A stretch of 64,000 bases of DNA from Streptomyces sp. NRRL S-31 (lineage in GTDB: Bacteria > Actinomycetota > Actinomycetes > Streptomycetales > Streptomycetaceae): positions 1-64,000 of the forward strand of contig NZ_JOCB01000032.1 of NCBI RefSeq assembly GCF_000718775.1. The letters run 5' to 3'. The notes under the pieces were generated by a model. That model ran no database searches. It was not told the origin of the DNA and saw nothing but the letters and a program-made list of their open reading frames with translations. The translations under genes and the position numbers were made by a program. Below, piece after piece: positions 7,898-15,636 of this stretch. Position 1 is the first letter of the stretch, and every line of letters begins with the position of its first letter.

Positions 7898-9823
7898 GTG
7901 ACCATGTCCCGCGATCACCTGAAGCCGGCACCCAGCTCCAGCGCCGAGGCCCCGTACTTGGAGCTGCTGGCCCGCGACGCCTCCGTCGAGGCCTATGAGC
8001 AGCCCGTCCTGCTCGCCCGAGCCGAGGGCGAGCCGGCCGGCCGGATCGCCGCGCTGGAAGAGGCCAGACTGCTCGCCCTGCGCGTACGGGCGGAGCTGGA
8101 GGGACGGCGGCGGCGCGAGGCGGAGCTGTCGGCGCTCTTCGAGACCGCGCACGACCTCGCCGGGCTGCGCGACGTGGACGCCGTCCTGCAAGCCATCGTG
8201 CAGCGCGCCCGCTCCCTGCTCGGCACCGACGTCGCCTACCTCAGCCTCAACGACCCGGCACGCGGCGACACCTACATGCGGGTCACCGAGGGCTCCGTCG
8301 CCGCCCGCTTCCAGCAGCTGCGCCTCGGCATGGGGGAGGGGCTCGGCGGACTCGTCGCCCAGACCGCGCGGCCGTACGTCACCGACGACTACTTCCAGGA
8401 CGAACGCTTCCAGCACACCCACGTCATCGACGCCGGCGTCCAGGACGAGGGCCTGGTCGCCATCCTCGGCGTCCCCCTGATGCTGGGCCCGCACGTGATC
8501 GGCGTGCTCTTCGCGGCCGATCGGCGGGCGCGGGTCTTCGAACGCGAGCAGATCGCCCTGCTCGGCTCCTTCGCCGCGCTCGCCGCCGCGGCCATCGACA
8601 CCGCCAACCTGCTCACCGAGACCCGCTCCGCCCTGGCCGGCCTGGAGCGCGCCAACGAGATCATCCGGGACCGCAGCGGCGTCATCGAACGCGCCTCCGA
8701 GGTCCACGACCGGCTCGCCGAACTCGTCCTGCGCGGCGGCGGAGTCCACGACGTGGCGGCCGCCGTCTCCCGGGTCCTCGACGGCACCGTCGAGTTCGCG
8801 GAGGCCACGGCGGCACCCGGCGAGGCGCTGGAGGCGTCCCGCGCCGAGGGACACGCGGTACGGCACGGCAAGGACTGGATCGCCGCCGTGGCGGCGGGCG
8901 GCGAACTCCTCGGCGCGCTGGTCCTGCGCGGCCACCCCGGCCTCGACCCGGTCGACCAGCGCACCCTGGAGCGCGCGGCGATGGTCACCTCCCTGCTGCT
9001 GCTCGCCCGCCGCTCCGCCGCCGAGGCCGAACACCGGGTGCGCGGCGAGCTGCTGGACGACCTGCTCGACGCCCGCGACCGGGACCCGCGCCTGCTCCGC
9101 GAACGAGCCAGCCGCCTCCACGCCGACCTGGACGCCACCCATGCCGTCCTCGCCGCCCGACTCGACGGACCGGCGGCCGACGCCGACGAGGAGGCTGCGG
9201 CCCGCCGCCGGCTGTGGTCCGCCGCGTCCCACCTGGCGGCCACCCGGCACGGACTGGCCGCGGCCCGTGACGGCGGCACGGTGCTGCTGCTGCCCCTCCG
9301 CGCCGGCGACACCGCCGCCGAGGTGGCCCGCCGCACCGCCCGTCACCTGGGCACCGCCGTCCACCAGCCCGTCACGGTCGGCGCCTCCGCGCCCGTCACC
9401 GACCTCGCCCGGCACCCCGAGACCGTGGCCGCCGCCTATGCCGAGGGCCGCCGCTGCCTGGACGCGCTGCACCTGCTGGGCCGGGTGGGGGAGGGCGCGG
9501 CGGCCGAGGACTTCGGCTTCCTCGGGCTGCTCCTCGCGGGCGAACGGGACATCGCCGGCTTCGTCGAGCGGACCATCGGTCCCGTGGTCTCCTACGACGA
9601 GCGGCGCGGCACGGAGCTGCTGCGGACCCTGGACGCGTACTTCGAGGGCGGGATGAGCCCGGCGCGCACCAAGGACGCGCTGCACGTCCACGTGAACACG
9701 GTGGCGCAGCGGCTGGAGCGCGTGGGCCGCCTGCTCGGCACGGACTGGCAGACCCCCGCCCGGGCGCTGGAGATCCAACTCGCCCTGCGGCTGCACCGGC
9801 TGGCCGCACCGAGACGACTCTGA
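7898..9823 (+). CDS. GAF-domain PucR-family transcriptional regulator
   Basis: A protein of about 641 residues. A short coiled region (about 45-75, rich in Glu and Arg) leads into a GAF domain (about 80-240) for small-molecule sensing. A GGDEF-like/CdaR middle region follows, and the C-terminus carries the PucR helix-turn-helix: TLDAYFEGGMSPARTKDALH and VNTVAQRLERVGRLLG. Proteins of this plan usually activate nearby catabolic operons in response to a substrate. It lies between the SDR and the convergent symporter gene, which are the natural candidate targets. Start is GTG 7898 or, two codons later, ATG 7904; neither has a strong ribosome site. Confidence 0.85.
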   Translation: MTMSRDHLKPAPSSSAEAPYLELLARDASVEAYEQPVLLARAEGEPAGRIAALEEARLLALRVRAELEGRRRREAELSALFETAHDLAGLRDVDAVLQAIVQRARSLLGTDVAYLSLNDPARGDTYMRVTEGSVAARFQQLRLGMGEGLGGLVAQTARPYVTDDYFQDERFQHTHVIDAGVQDEGLVAILGVPLMLGPHVIGVLFAADRRARVFEREQIALLGSFAALAAAAIDTANLLTETRSALAGLERANEIIRDRSGVIERASEVHDRLAELVLRGGGVHDVAAAVSRVLDGTVEFAEATAAPGEALEASRAEGHAVRHGKDWIAAVAAGGELLGALVLRGHPGLDPVDQRTLERAAMVTSLLLLARRSAAEAEHRVRGELLDDLLDARDRDPRLLRERASRLHADLDATHAVLAARLDGPAADADEEAAARRRLWSAASHLAATRHGLAAARDGGTVLLLPLRAGDTAAEVARRTARHLGTAVHQPVTVGASAPVTDLARHPETVAAAYAEGRRCLDALHLLGRVGEGAAAEDFGFLGLLLAGERDIAGFVERTIGPVVSYDERRGTELLRTLDAYFEGGMSPARTKDALHVHVNTVAQRLERVGRLLGTDWQTPARALEIQLALRLHRLAAPRRL

Positions 9824-9887
9824 CCGGCCCCTCGGGGCCGGTCGGAGTCGCCGCGTGCGGGGCGCCGCGGAGGTGCTCCGCGGCGCC
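9822..9887. terminator. paired hairpins between convergent genes
   Basis: Two perfect hairpins lie back to back: GACCGGCCCC/GGGGCCGGTC (9822-9843) and an 11-bp stem with a 5-nt loop (9861-9887). They sit exactly between the PucR stop and the convergent symporter stop, so they can end transcription in both directions. T-runs are absent, as is usual in Streptomyces. Confidence 0.75.
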
Positions 9888-9889
9888 GG

Positions 9890-11269
9890 TCAGACGGTCC
9901 GCGCCCCGGCGGCGGGAGCCGCCTCGGCGGACGCGCCGTCCGCAGCCTCGACCTCGCCGAGATCCCGGTGCCGCGTCTCCCGCGCGAAGCCCACCGCGGC
10001 GAGGGTCAGCACCGCGGCGGCGATCACATACAGCGCGATCGGGGTGGAGCTGTCGTAGTCGGAGAGCAGCGCGGTGGCGATGAGCGGGGCGGGCGCACCG
10101 GCCGCCACGGAGGCGAACTGGGCGCCGATGGACGCGCCCGAGTACCGCATCCGGGTCGCGAACATCTCGGCGAAGAACGCGGCCTGGGGCGCGTACATCG
10201 CGCCGTGCAGCACCAGCCCGACGGTCACGGCGAGGATCAGGTACCCGAACGACCCGGTGTCCACCAGCGCGAAGAACGGGAACATCCACAGCCCGACGCC
10301 GGCCGCGCCCAGCAGGTACACCGGCCGCCGCCCGACCCGGTCGGACAGCGCGCCCCAGGCCGGGATGACGGCGAAGTGCACGGCGGAGCCGATGAGCACG
10401 GCGTTCAGCGCGGTCTGCTTGGAGACACCGGCCGAGGTGGTGGCGTAGACGAGAATGAACGCGGTGATGACGTAGTAGCTGATGTTCTCCGCCATCCGGG
10501 CGCCCATCGCCACGAGCACGTCCCGCCAGTGGTACCGCAGCACGGACACGAGCGGCAGCTTCTCGTCCTCCTCGCCCCGCCGGGCCTCGGCGCGCTCCAA
10601 CGCCTCCTTGAAGACGGGCGATTCGTCGACGGACAGACGGATCCACAGACCGACGAGCACGAGCACCCCGGAGAGCAGGAACGGAATCCGCCAGCCCCAG
10701 CTGCCGAAGGCGTCGTCGGACAGGACGGCGGTGAGCAGCGAGAGCACACCGGTCGCGAGCAACTGCCCGGCCGGCGCGCCGGTCTGCGGCCAGGAGGCCC
10801 AGAAGCCGCGCCGTCGCGCGTCCCCGTGCTCCGAGACCAGCAGGACGGCGCCGCCCCACTCGCCGCCGAGCGCGAAGCCCTGCACCAGCCGCAGCACGGT
10901 GAGGAGTACCGGAGCCGCGCTCCCGACGGTGGCGTGTGTGGGCAGCAGCCCGATCGCGAACGTCGCCCCGCCCATCAGCAAGAGACTCAGCACCAGCAGC
11001 TTCTTCCGCCCCAGCCGGTCACCGTAGTGCCCGAACACGAGCGCGCCCAGCGGGCGGGCGGCGAACCCGACGGCGTACGTCAGAAACGACAGCAGCGTCC
11101 CGACCAGCGGATCGGAGTCAGGAAAGAACAGCTTGTTGAAGACCAGCGCGGCGGCGGAGCCGTAGAGGAAGAAGTCGTACCACTCGATGGTGGTCCCGAT
11201 GAGGCTGGCGGCGACGATGCGGGGAAGGCTCGCGGGGGGTGGGGGAGCGGTTGCTGCTTGGGCTGCCAT
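9890..11269 (-). CDS. MFS metabolite:H+ symporter (ShiA/KgtP/ProP type)
   Basis: A 459-residue, 12-helix major facilitator. The MHS subfamily signature is clear: IGTTIEWYDFFLYG in helix 1, GHYGDRLGRKKLL in loop 2-3, RLVQGFALGGEWGGA in helix 4, and SDRVGRRP in loop 8-9. Members import carboxylates such as shikimate, alpha-ketoglutarate and citrate, or osmolytes, with protons. The ATG at 11269 is preceded by GAGGAAG; the open frame further upstream is ignored. It converges with the PucR regulator and shares its terminator. The substrate may be the acid oxidised by the SDR at 7000-7827, an inference from position only. Confidence 0.85.
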   Translation of the reverse strand: MAAQAATAPPPPASLPRIVAASLIGTTIEWYDFFLYGSAAALVFNKLFFPDSDPLVGTLLSFLTYAVGFAARPLGALVFGHYGDRLGRKKLLVLSLLLMGGATFAIGLLPTHATVGSAAPVLLTVLRLVQGFALGGEWGGAVLLVSEHGDARRRGFWASWPQTGAPAGQLLATGVLSLLTAVLSDDAFGSWGWRIPFLLSGVLVLVGLWIRLSVDESPVFKEALERAEARRGEEDEKLPLVSVLRYHWRDVLVAMGARMAENISYYVITAFILVYATTSAGVSKQTALNAVLIGSAVHFAVIPAWGALSDRVGRRPVYLLGAAGVGLWMFPFFALVDTGSFGYLILAVTVGLVLHGAMYAPQAAFFAEMFATRMRYSGASIGAQFASVAAGAPAPLIATALLSDYDSSTPIALYVIAAAVLTLAAVGFARETRHRDLGEVEAADGASAEAAPAAGARTV

Positions 11270-11317
11270 GTGCGCCACTTCCTCGTGTGCGGTGGGGACG
11301 GGTACGTGTCGGCACAC

Positions 11318-11953
11318 GGTAGGAAGATGCAGGTCAGGGGCACATGTGGTGGGGCACCATAGTTCGAGGCGCTGCTATGCGTGCGCCCACCATGCCGGTG
11401 CGGGGAGGGGCGATTCAAGGGCTCGGAAGTGGTCGAGACCAGCGCTGTCCGGTGCGCGCAGTTGGGGGTGATTTGACGGTGTGGTGCTGACTCCCGTGCT
11501 GGTTCGGTGCTGACTGAAAGCCCACGTCATCACCCGTGCTCACCCATCCCGTCCTGACTTGGTGCTGACTACGCTCCGTTGAACTCGGACATCTTGGGGC
11601 CGATCGGCTCAGGGTCGTTGCGTGGTAGGCGACTTGAATGAGAGGTCGACCCAACTTTGCCGCTCGGCAAGGCGTTGCGCGTGCGCGTGGTCCGCGTTCG
11701 GCCCAGCAGATTCTTCGGCTGCTGGTGGTACAGCATTCATGGCGTTGTGACCAGGGGGAATGAAGATCGTACTCACTCTGACTGGGGTCTTGGCCCGTGT
11801 ATGGTCCGGATCTCGTTCTTGATCGGTTGGGCGGGCGTAACTCGCGCAGAAGTGCTGCACTTCAGGCGCTCATGGGAGAGCGAAGGCCAGCTTGCGGTTG
11901 TGGCGAACCCGGATTGGCGGCGTGGCGGTCGCCTGAGGGCGAGGGGATCGCAA
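11318..11953. other. no recognisable gene (636 bp)
   Basis: Every open frame here is short and none resembles a known protein. GC and codon pattern are less biased than in neighbouring genes. The only structure seen is the three-copy GGTGCTGACT repeat (11483-11570). It forms the left edge of a debris zone that continues to about 13.8 kb. Confidence 0.5.
11483..11570 (+). repeat. three direct copies of GGTGCTGACT
   Basis: GGTGCTGACT occurs at 11483-11492, 11506-11515 and 11561-11570, with a partial GTGCTGG copy in between. Spacing is 23 and 55 bp. It could be a relic of iterons or recombinase-binding sites; nothing proves a role. Confidence 0.6.
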
Positions 11954-12100
11954 TTACCGTCCCTGGGCGCGGGCAGTGATCCGTGCGGGTTCCGCGCGAG
12001 TGTGGGTGAGTCCGAAAACGGCAGTGTGGCGTCGTGCCCGGGTAAGGGCGACGTACAGGGAACGATGCTCTTCGCCTTCGAGGACGAGGCTGCTGTACAT
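11954..12100 (-). pseudogene. C-terminal remnant of a UvrD/Rep-type helicase
   Basis: The minus-strand frame reads LVLEGEEHRSLYVALTRARRHTAVFG. It matches the conserved C-terminal motif of UvrD/RecD-like DNA helicases (RLxYVALTRA), in which the arginines belong to motif VI. Only about 48 residues remain, with no ATPase motifs upstream, so the gene is a fragment. It ends 52 bp before the CRISPR-like repeats. Helicases of this type occur in mobile elements and defence islands; the parent gene cannot be named. Confidence 0.6.
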
Positions 12101-12152
12101 CGGGTGTGGGGAGCAGATGGCTGCGCCTGCCTGGCATGCAGGCCGAGATGGG

Positions 12153-12303
12153 AGCATACCCGCGGGTGCGGGGATGCTCCCGCGCAGAAGGCCCGCCGGA
12201 CTGCCAGGCTCGGATGCTCCTCGCGCTCGCGGGGATGACTCCCCGAAACGGCGTTCAGGATGAGTCTGGGGCTGTGCGTTCTCTACAGCGTGGTCATGGT
12301 CCC
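12153..12303. CRISPR. decayed type I-E-like CRISPR array, three degenerate repeats
   Basis: Three 29-bp elements start at 12153, 12214 and 12275, exactly 61 bp apart, leaving two 32-bp spacers (12182-12213, 12243-12274). That is the repeat plus spacer length of type I-E arrays. The first two share GCGGGGATG at repeat positions 16-24; the second also has CTCCTCGCG before it, giving the usual hairpin. The third keeps ATGGTCCC at positions 22-29. They resemble the Streptomyces I-E consensus with a CCCCGC...GCGGGG stem and ATGGTCCC end (from memory). Repeats 1 and 2 agree at 18 of 29 positions, so the array is mutated. No cas gene is in the window. Confidence 0.55.
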
Positions 12304-12324
12304 TGAGGCGGAGGGGTTGAGGTA

Positions 12325-12609
12325 ATGGCGAGATATACGGTGGCTCTGCACGGTCACGCGGCGCTGCGCGTCGAGGCGGAAGCGGAGTCCGTGCAGGAGG
12401 CCAACCGCCTGGCGGTCGCGAAGGCGCCGAAGGTCAAGTATGTGCAGAGCCGGACGCCGGTGACGACGAGCAGGCTGGAGGGCCGAAGTGAGCGAGATCA
12501 GGCGCGACGAGTGGGTTGGGATGACCAAGTCGGCCAGGAGGTACGAGCCGTTCTGGGAGAGCGTCCGGGAGGCGGAGGCGCAGGGTCGTCCGGTGATGCA
12601 CGTCGTTAA
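12325..12609 (+). CDS. small hypothetical protein, 3' part doubtful
   Basis: A 94-residue frame beginning MARYTVALHGHAALRVEAEAES, with a good ribosome site (GAGGGG, GAGG) before the ATG. The first 53 residues look like a real small protein: an alternating strand-helix pattern and normal third-position GC. The last third overlaps the next gene by 122 bp and reads as Gly/Arg-rich shadow sequence. The real protein may therefore end by a frameshift, or the two frames may be one disrupted gene. Unknown family. It begins 22 bp after the last CRISPR-like repeat. Confidence 0.4.
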   Translation: MARYTVALHGHAALRVEAEAESVQEANRLAVAKAPKVKYVQSRTPVTTSRLEGRSERDQARRVGWDDQVGQEVRAVLGERPGGGGAGSSGDARR

Positions 12610-12829
12610 GGTCGGCAAGTTCATCATGCAGGCGTCCACGGACATCGAGCTGGCCAAGCTGTTCGCGGAACACCAGGTCTTCGACCAGGATGAGGTCGGC
12701 GAGTTCGACTGGGTGCCGGACGAGTTCGAGGTGCTGCATCTTCGGTTCAAGAACACGCGGACCGGGGAGTGGGAGTCCACCATCCAGTCCATCTCGACGG
12801 TGCCGGCGCTGCCGGAGGCGCCGAAGTGA
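12488..12829 (+). CDS. hypothetical protein of 113 residues
   Basis: GTG start inside the preceding small gene. The protein (MSEIRRDEWVGMTKSARRYE...) is acidic, has a central VMHVVKVGKFIMQAS strand pair and an FDQDEVGEFDWVPDEFEVLHLRF segment, and has good codon usage throughout. I do not recognise the family. The tight overlap suggests co-expression with the gene before it. Its position in a zone of mobile-element debris suggests it came with such an element. Confidence 0.55.
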   Translation: MSEIRRDEWVGMTKSARRYEPFWESVREAEAQGRPVMHVVKVGKFIMQASTDIELAKLFAEHQVFDQDEVGEFDWVPDEFEVLHLRFKNTRTGEWESTIQSISTVPALPEAPK

Positions 12830-12921
12830 GTGAGCCGCAGGTCGATTGCGTGCGCTGGAGAGCGGCCTGCTGCGGCGGGCTCTTTTAGAGGTATGTGATC
12901 CCGTGCTGCTTGGGGGTGACC

Positions 12922-13041
12922 GTGGCACGGCGGAAACCGTGGGAGGTCAGTGACGAGCTGTGGGCGATGATTGAGCCGTTGCTGCTGAAGCATGAACGAC
13001 GGTTCCGGCACCCGGGGCGCAAGCGGATCGATGACCGCCGG
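12922..13041 (+). pseudogene. N-terminal remnant of an IS5-family transposase
   Basis: The first 40 residues (VARRKPWEVSDELWAMIEPLL, then [16 protein letters not shown]) match the start of IS5-type transposases with their DELW...IEPLLP motif. At about 13041 the similarity stops and the sequence becomes the antisense of a broken SDR gene. The catalytic DDE domain is absent. Confidence 0.7.
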
Positions 13042-13042
13042 C

Positions 13043-13415
13043 CGAGCGGGGTCTCGCGGATGTTGGCCTCGCGGAAGGCGGGGGCGGCCGAGGCGGTCAT
13101 CTCGGTCTCGATGTGGCCGGGGTGGATCGTGTTGACGCGGATGCCGCGCGGGCCGAGCTCCAGCGCCGCCGTCTTCGACAGGTCCCGCAGTCCGCACTTG
13201 CCGGCGGTGCAGACGACCGGGTAGTGGGCGGTGAGGGCCGCCGAGGAACCGACGTTGACGATCGAGGACCCGGGTGGCGTCAGCGGGGCGAGGTGCTGGA
13301 TGCCGAGCAGCGGGCCGGTGACGTTGACGGCGTGCACCCGGGCGAAGTCCGCGGCCGCTACGTCGCCTAGGCGGGCGCGCCAGGTGATGCCCGTGTTGTT
13401 GCCCAGGCCGTGCAC
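13043..13415 (-). pseudogene. broken short-chain dehydrogenase
   Basis: Reading leftwards the frame gives the second half of a classical SDR: a decayed NNTGI (from NNAGI), a [16 protein letters not shown] helix, [17 protein letters not shown], then [28 protein letters not shown]. The N-terminal cofactor motif is missing. The catalytic Tyr of the YxxxK motif appears as Cys (VCTAGKCG). The gene breaks off at its 3' end against the transposase remnant at about 13041. Truncation at both ends and loss of the key residue make it non-functional. Confidence 0.7.
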
Positions 13416-13846
13416 CTGCCCGTACGACGGGCGTCGGCGCGGCTGGTTCCTCGTTCACCCAAGCACTGTCCGAGACGAGCGGGTACGTAGCCACAGGGCT
13501 TGCGAAACGCTACCCGACCACTCGCCACCCTCGGCGTCACGTGTTCGAACCGGACGGATCACCAGAACGACGCCGCCCTGCGCTGGGACCAGGTCTGCCG
13601 GCTCCTGACGGCGAACGCGAACCCCGTTCGAAGCAGACCGAGCACACGAACGCATGGGGAACGGCCAGCCACATAGCGTTTTCGCAGGCGGAAGCACACA
13701 GCCCCGTGCTCTGGCGCACAAGGCGTCCGCCAGGGGGACGGCCGGCGACTGGTCAGGCCGACCGAGTTCGCCGCCGACGGTGTGGACCATGCCGACCGGA
13801 TCCTCACAGCAGCGGCAACTGGCTTCGGTGGCGAAGAACCCCGTGG
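13416..13846. other. no supportable gene (431 bp)
   Basis: Several open frames of 80-150 residues exist on both strands, but their products are rich in Arg, Pro and Cys and match nothing I know. A minus-strand frame at 13537-13719 has HAFVCSVCFERGS, vaguely zinc-binding, but no further support. I treat the stretch as residual debris between the broken SDR and the TetR gene. Confidence 0.4.
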
Positions 13847-14455
13847 TCAGTGGTGACAGGTTGATGCGTCTTTCAACTGCAAGGCGGTGAGCAGTAGTTT
13901 CCACACTCTATCGGCCGTGGCAGGTGAGCGTCCCGGTGCCCCCCGCTCTGCCGCGAACGACAGCCCATAAGCGACGGTCAGTAACAGGTGGACCACTACG
14001 TCCGGTGGCTGAGCGGCCAAGGGTGAACGGGGGGTGTGCTGTTGCTGGGCATGGCGGGTGGCGGTGGCCATTTCACGGCGGATGCGGTCAAGGAGGTTGG
14101 GCGCCCCGCCGACAGGCATGGTGCAGTCCGCGGCCAGTCTCAACGCCGCCCGGAAGCGGACGTCGTGCTTCATTTGGCGGCTTACGGCCAGTACGAGGGC
14201 GCGCAGGGTAGTTTCGGGCGCGCAGGAGGCGGTGATGGAGCGGCCGATGCTGCTCCATGCCTCTGCCGACTGGCTCACCAGCGCGTCGGCGAGCGCCTTT
14301 TTGGAAGGGAAGTGCCCGTACAGAGCACCCTTCGTCATGCCTGTGCGAACGGCGACCGTCGCCAGATTGGTACCTGCATAGCCGTGCAGGGCGAACTCTT
14401 CGGCCGCCGCGTCCAGCACCTGGTCCCGGGTGCGCATCGCCCTTGCCTGCTTCAC
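13847..14455 (-). CDS. TetR-family regulator, gamma-butyrolactone receptor-like
   Basis: About 202 residues. The N-terminus (VKQARAMRTRDQVLDAAAEEFALHGYAGT, then VAVRTGMTKGALYGHFPSKKALADAL) is the ArpA/ScbR type of helix-turn-helix. The C-terminal ligand domain has the GGAPNLLDRIRREMATAT region and LLTVAYGLSFAAERG helix of butyrolactone receptors and pseudo-receptors. An open frame reaches an ATG at 14503, but that codon lies inside the operator palindrome. GTG 14455, 12 nt after GAGAGG, is the better start. Such proteins repress signal and antibiotic genes until a butyrolactone binds. The operator at 14499-14522 predicts autoregulation. Confidence 0.85.
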   Translation of the reverse strand: MKQARAMRTRDQVLDAAAEEFALHGYAGTNLATVAVRTGMTKGALYGHFPSKKALADALVSQSAEAWSSIGRSITASCAPETTLRALVLAVSRQMKHDVRFRAALRLAADCTMPVGGAPNLLDRIRREMATATRHAQQQHTPRSPLAAQPPDVVVHLLLTVAYGLSFAAERGAPGRSPATADRVWKLLLTALQLKDASTCHH

Positions 14456-14498
14456 CAACGCCTGAGTCCTCTCAAGGCCGTGAGCTAACGTTCCATAA

Positions 14499-14522
14499 AA
14501 CATACCATTAGGAAGGTATGTT
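14499..14522. promoter_or_regulatory. ARE-type operator AACATACC-N8-GGTATGTT
   Basis: A perfect 8-bp inverted repeat separated by 8 nt, about 45 bp upstream of the TetR start. It fits the autoregulatory element bound by butyrolactone receptors. The core ATACC-N8-GGTAT is identical in form to the site at 17995-18012. Confidence 0.75.
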
Positions 14523-14796
14523 AGTTGGGGGGGGGCAGTCGGCGCGTGGGGGCAATGTTCCGGGTCATGGCAGGAAAAGTGGGCGCGCGGTGTCTGCTGC
14601 GCGGCGGGGTTTCGCTGTTACGCCGCAGGCGCCGAGCTCCCGCTGATATGGGGAATCGACGGAGAGCCAGGGCGCGGCCGCGACGGTGGGCGAACAGCTT
14701 CGTGCTCTTCCAATGCGGCGGTCCGGACCGGCTCCGCTTTCCCCGGTCATCGCCCTGCCAGGGCCGGGCTAGAGCCGACGTGACGGCATCATGGCG

Positions 14797-15636
14797 TCAC
14801 CAACGCTCCTGCCGCCGAGGGGCGGCACCTCGGCCGGAAGCGAGCGCGATGACCTGCGGGCCGTATTGAGCGGATGTGTCGTGGTGCTGTGCGCGTGCGA
14901 TGCGGGGCCCTGCGTCGGCGGGTAGCATCGGCCAGTTCGACGCCTGAGCGTGGCGTGCCAGCACTGGATCCGTGCCGACCACGACCGGGCTTCCCACGGC
15001 TTGCAGCATGTCGAGGTCGCTTCCGTGATCTCCGTAGGCAAAGCAGTCTGTGGTCGGCACCCTCAGCTGAGCCATCACTTCGGTCACGGCCTCGGCCTTG
15101 GCTTCCCCGACCATCGGGTGAGCCACCTCGCCGGTCAGAACGCCCTGAGCGTCATCGAGTTGTTCGGTACACAGGATCCGGTCCGCACCGAGATCCTCCG
15201 ACAGGGGCGTGAGCAGCGGTCGGGCCGAGCCCGAAATGAGGACGATCATGTGACCGGCCCGGCGGTGCCGGGCGAGTGCCGCCAAGCCGGCGGTGATGTA
15301 GCCGTCCGGCCGCATGCGGTAGGCGTGGTACCAGTCGCGGCCGGCCTTCTGAAGCCGCTCCAGAGGAACGCCGGCGTAGCGCCGGTAGTACGCGCGGTTC
15401 ATTTCGGCTCGGCTCGCCCCGCTGCGCTGCAGCGCCGCCAGGTCGATCTCGCCGCTGCGCAGTCGCTCGATCGGCTGCCCGGTCTCGTCCTCCCACAGAC
15501 CGTGTGGCACCCGCTGTGCGAAGTCGAGCAGGCTCTTCGCGGTGATCAGCGTCTCGTCGACGTCGAAGAAAGCGATGTGTCGTATGACGACCGGTCGGCT
15601 CACGGCTGCGCGGCGTTCGTGCCGGAGTGCGGACAT
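14797..15636 (-). CDS. HAD-superfamily IB phosphatase
   Basis: 279 residues. HAD motifs in order: FFDVDET with nucleophile D25 and D27, the LISGSAR motif II, a lysine in GEAKAEAV, and AYGDHGSDLDML with the metal-binding aspartates. The helical cap (EMNRAYYRRYAGVPLERLQKAG) is of the phosphoserine-phosphatase-like subfamily IB. It starts at an ATG that shares one base with the stop of the flavoprotein gene (TGATG), so it is translationally coupled to it. In butyrolactone and butenolide clusters, phosphatases remove the sugar-derived phosphate after the AfsA step (SrrP in S. rochei is a known example); that role is inferred here. It is paralogous to the HAD gene at 24481. Confidence 0.85.
   Translation of the reverse strand: MSALRHERRAAVSRPVVIRHIAFFDVDETLITAKSLLDFAQRVPHGLWEDETGQPIERLRSGEIDLAALQRSGASRAEMNRAYYRRYAGVPLERLQKAGRDWYHAYRMRPDGYITAGLAALARHRRAGHMIVLISGSARPLLTPLSEDLGADRILCTEQLDDAQGVLTGEVAHPMVGEAKAEAVTEVMAQLRVPTTDCFAYGDHGSDLDMLQAVGSPVVVGTDPVLARHAQASNWPMLPADAGPRIARAQHHDTSAQYGPQVIALASGRGAAPRRQERW

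Noticed and set aside
7781..9796. 671-residue minus-strand frame across the PucR gene
   Set aside because: Shadow of the regulator gene; repetitive Gly/Ala/Val composition with no motif.
12092..12120. Possible fourth CRISPR repeat one period before the first
   Set aside because: Only a GGGGA core is similar, it is out of register, and most positions do not match; it lies at the start of the helicase remnant.
13535..13560. tRNA-like GTTCGAACC sequence
   Set aside because: The flanking bases do not form the 5-bp T stem on either strand and no acceptor or anticodon arm can be drawn.
13541..13904. Overlapping 107- and 149-residue frames on both strands
   Set aside because: Low-complexity Arg/Pro-rich products with no ribosome site or recognised family.
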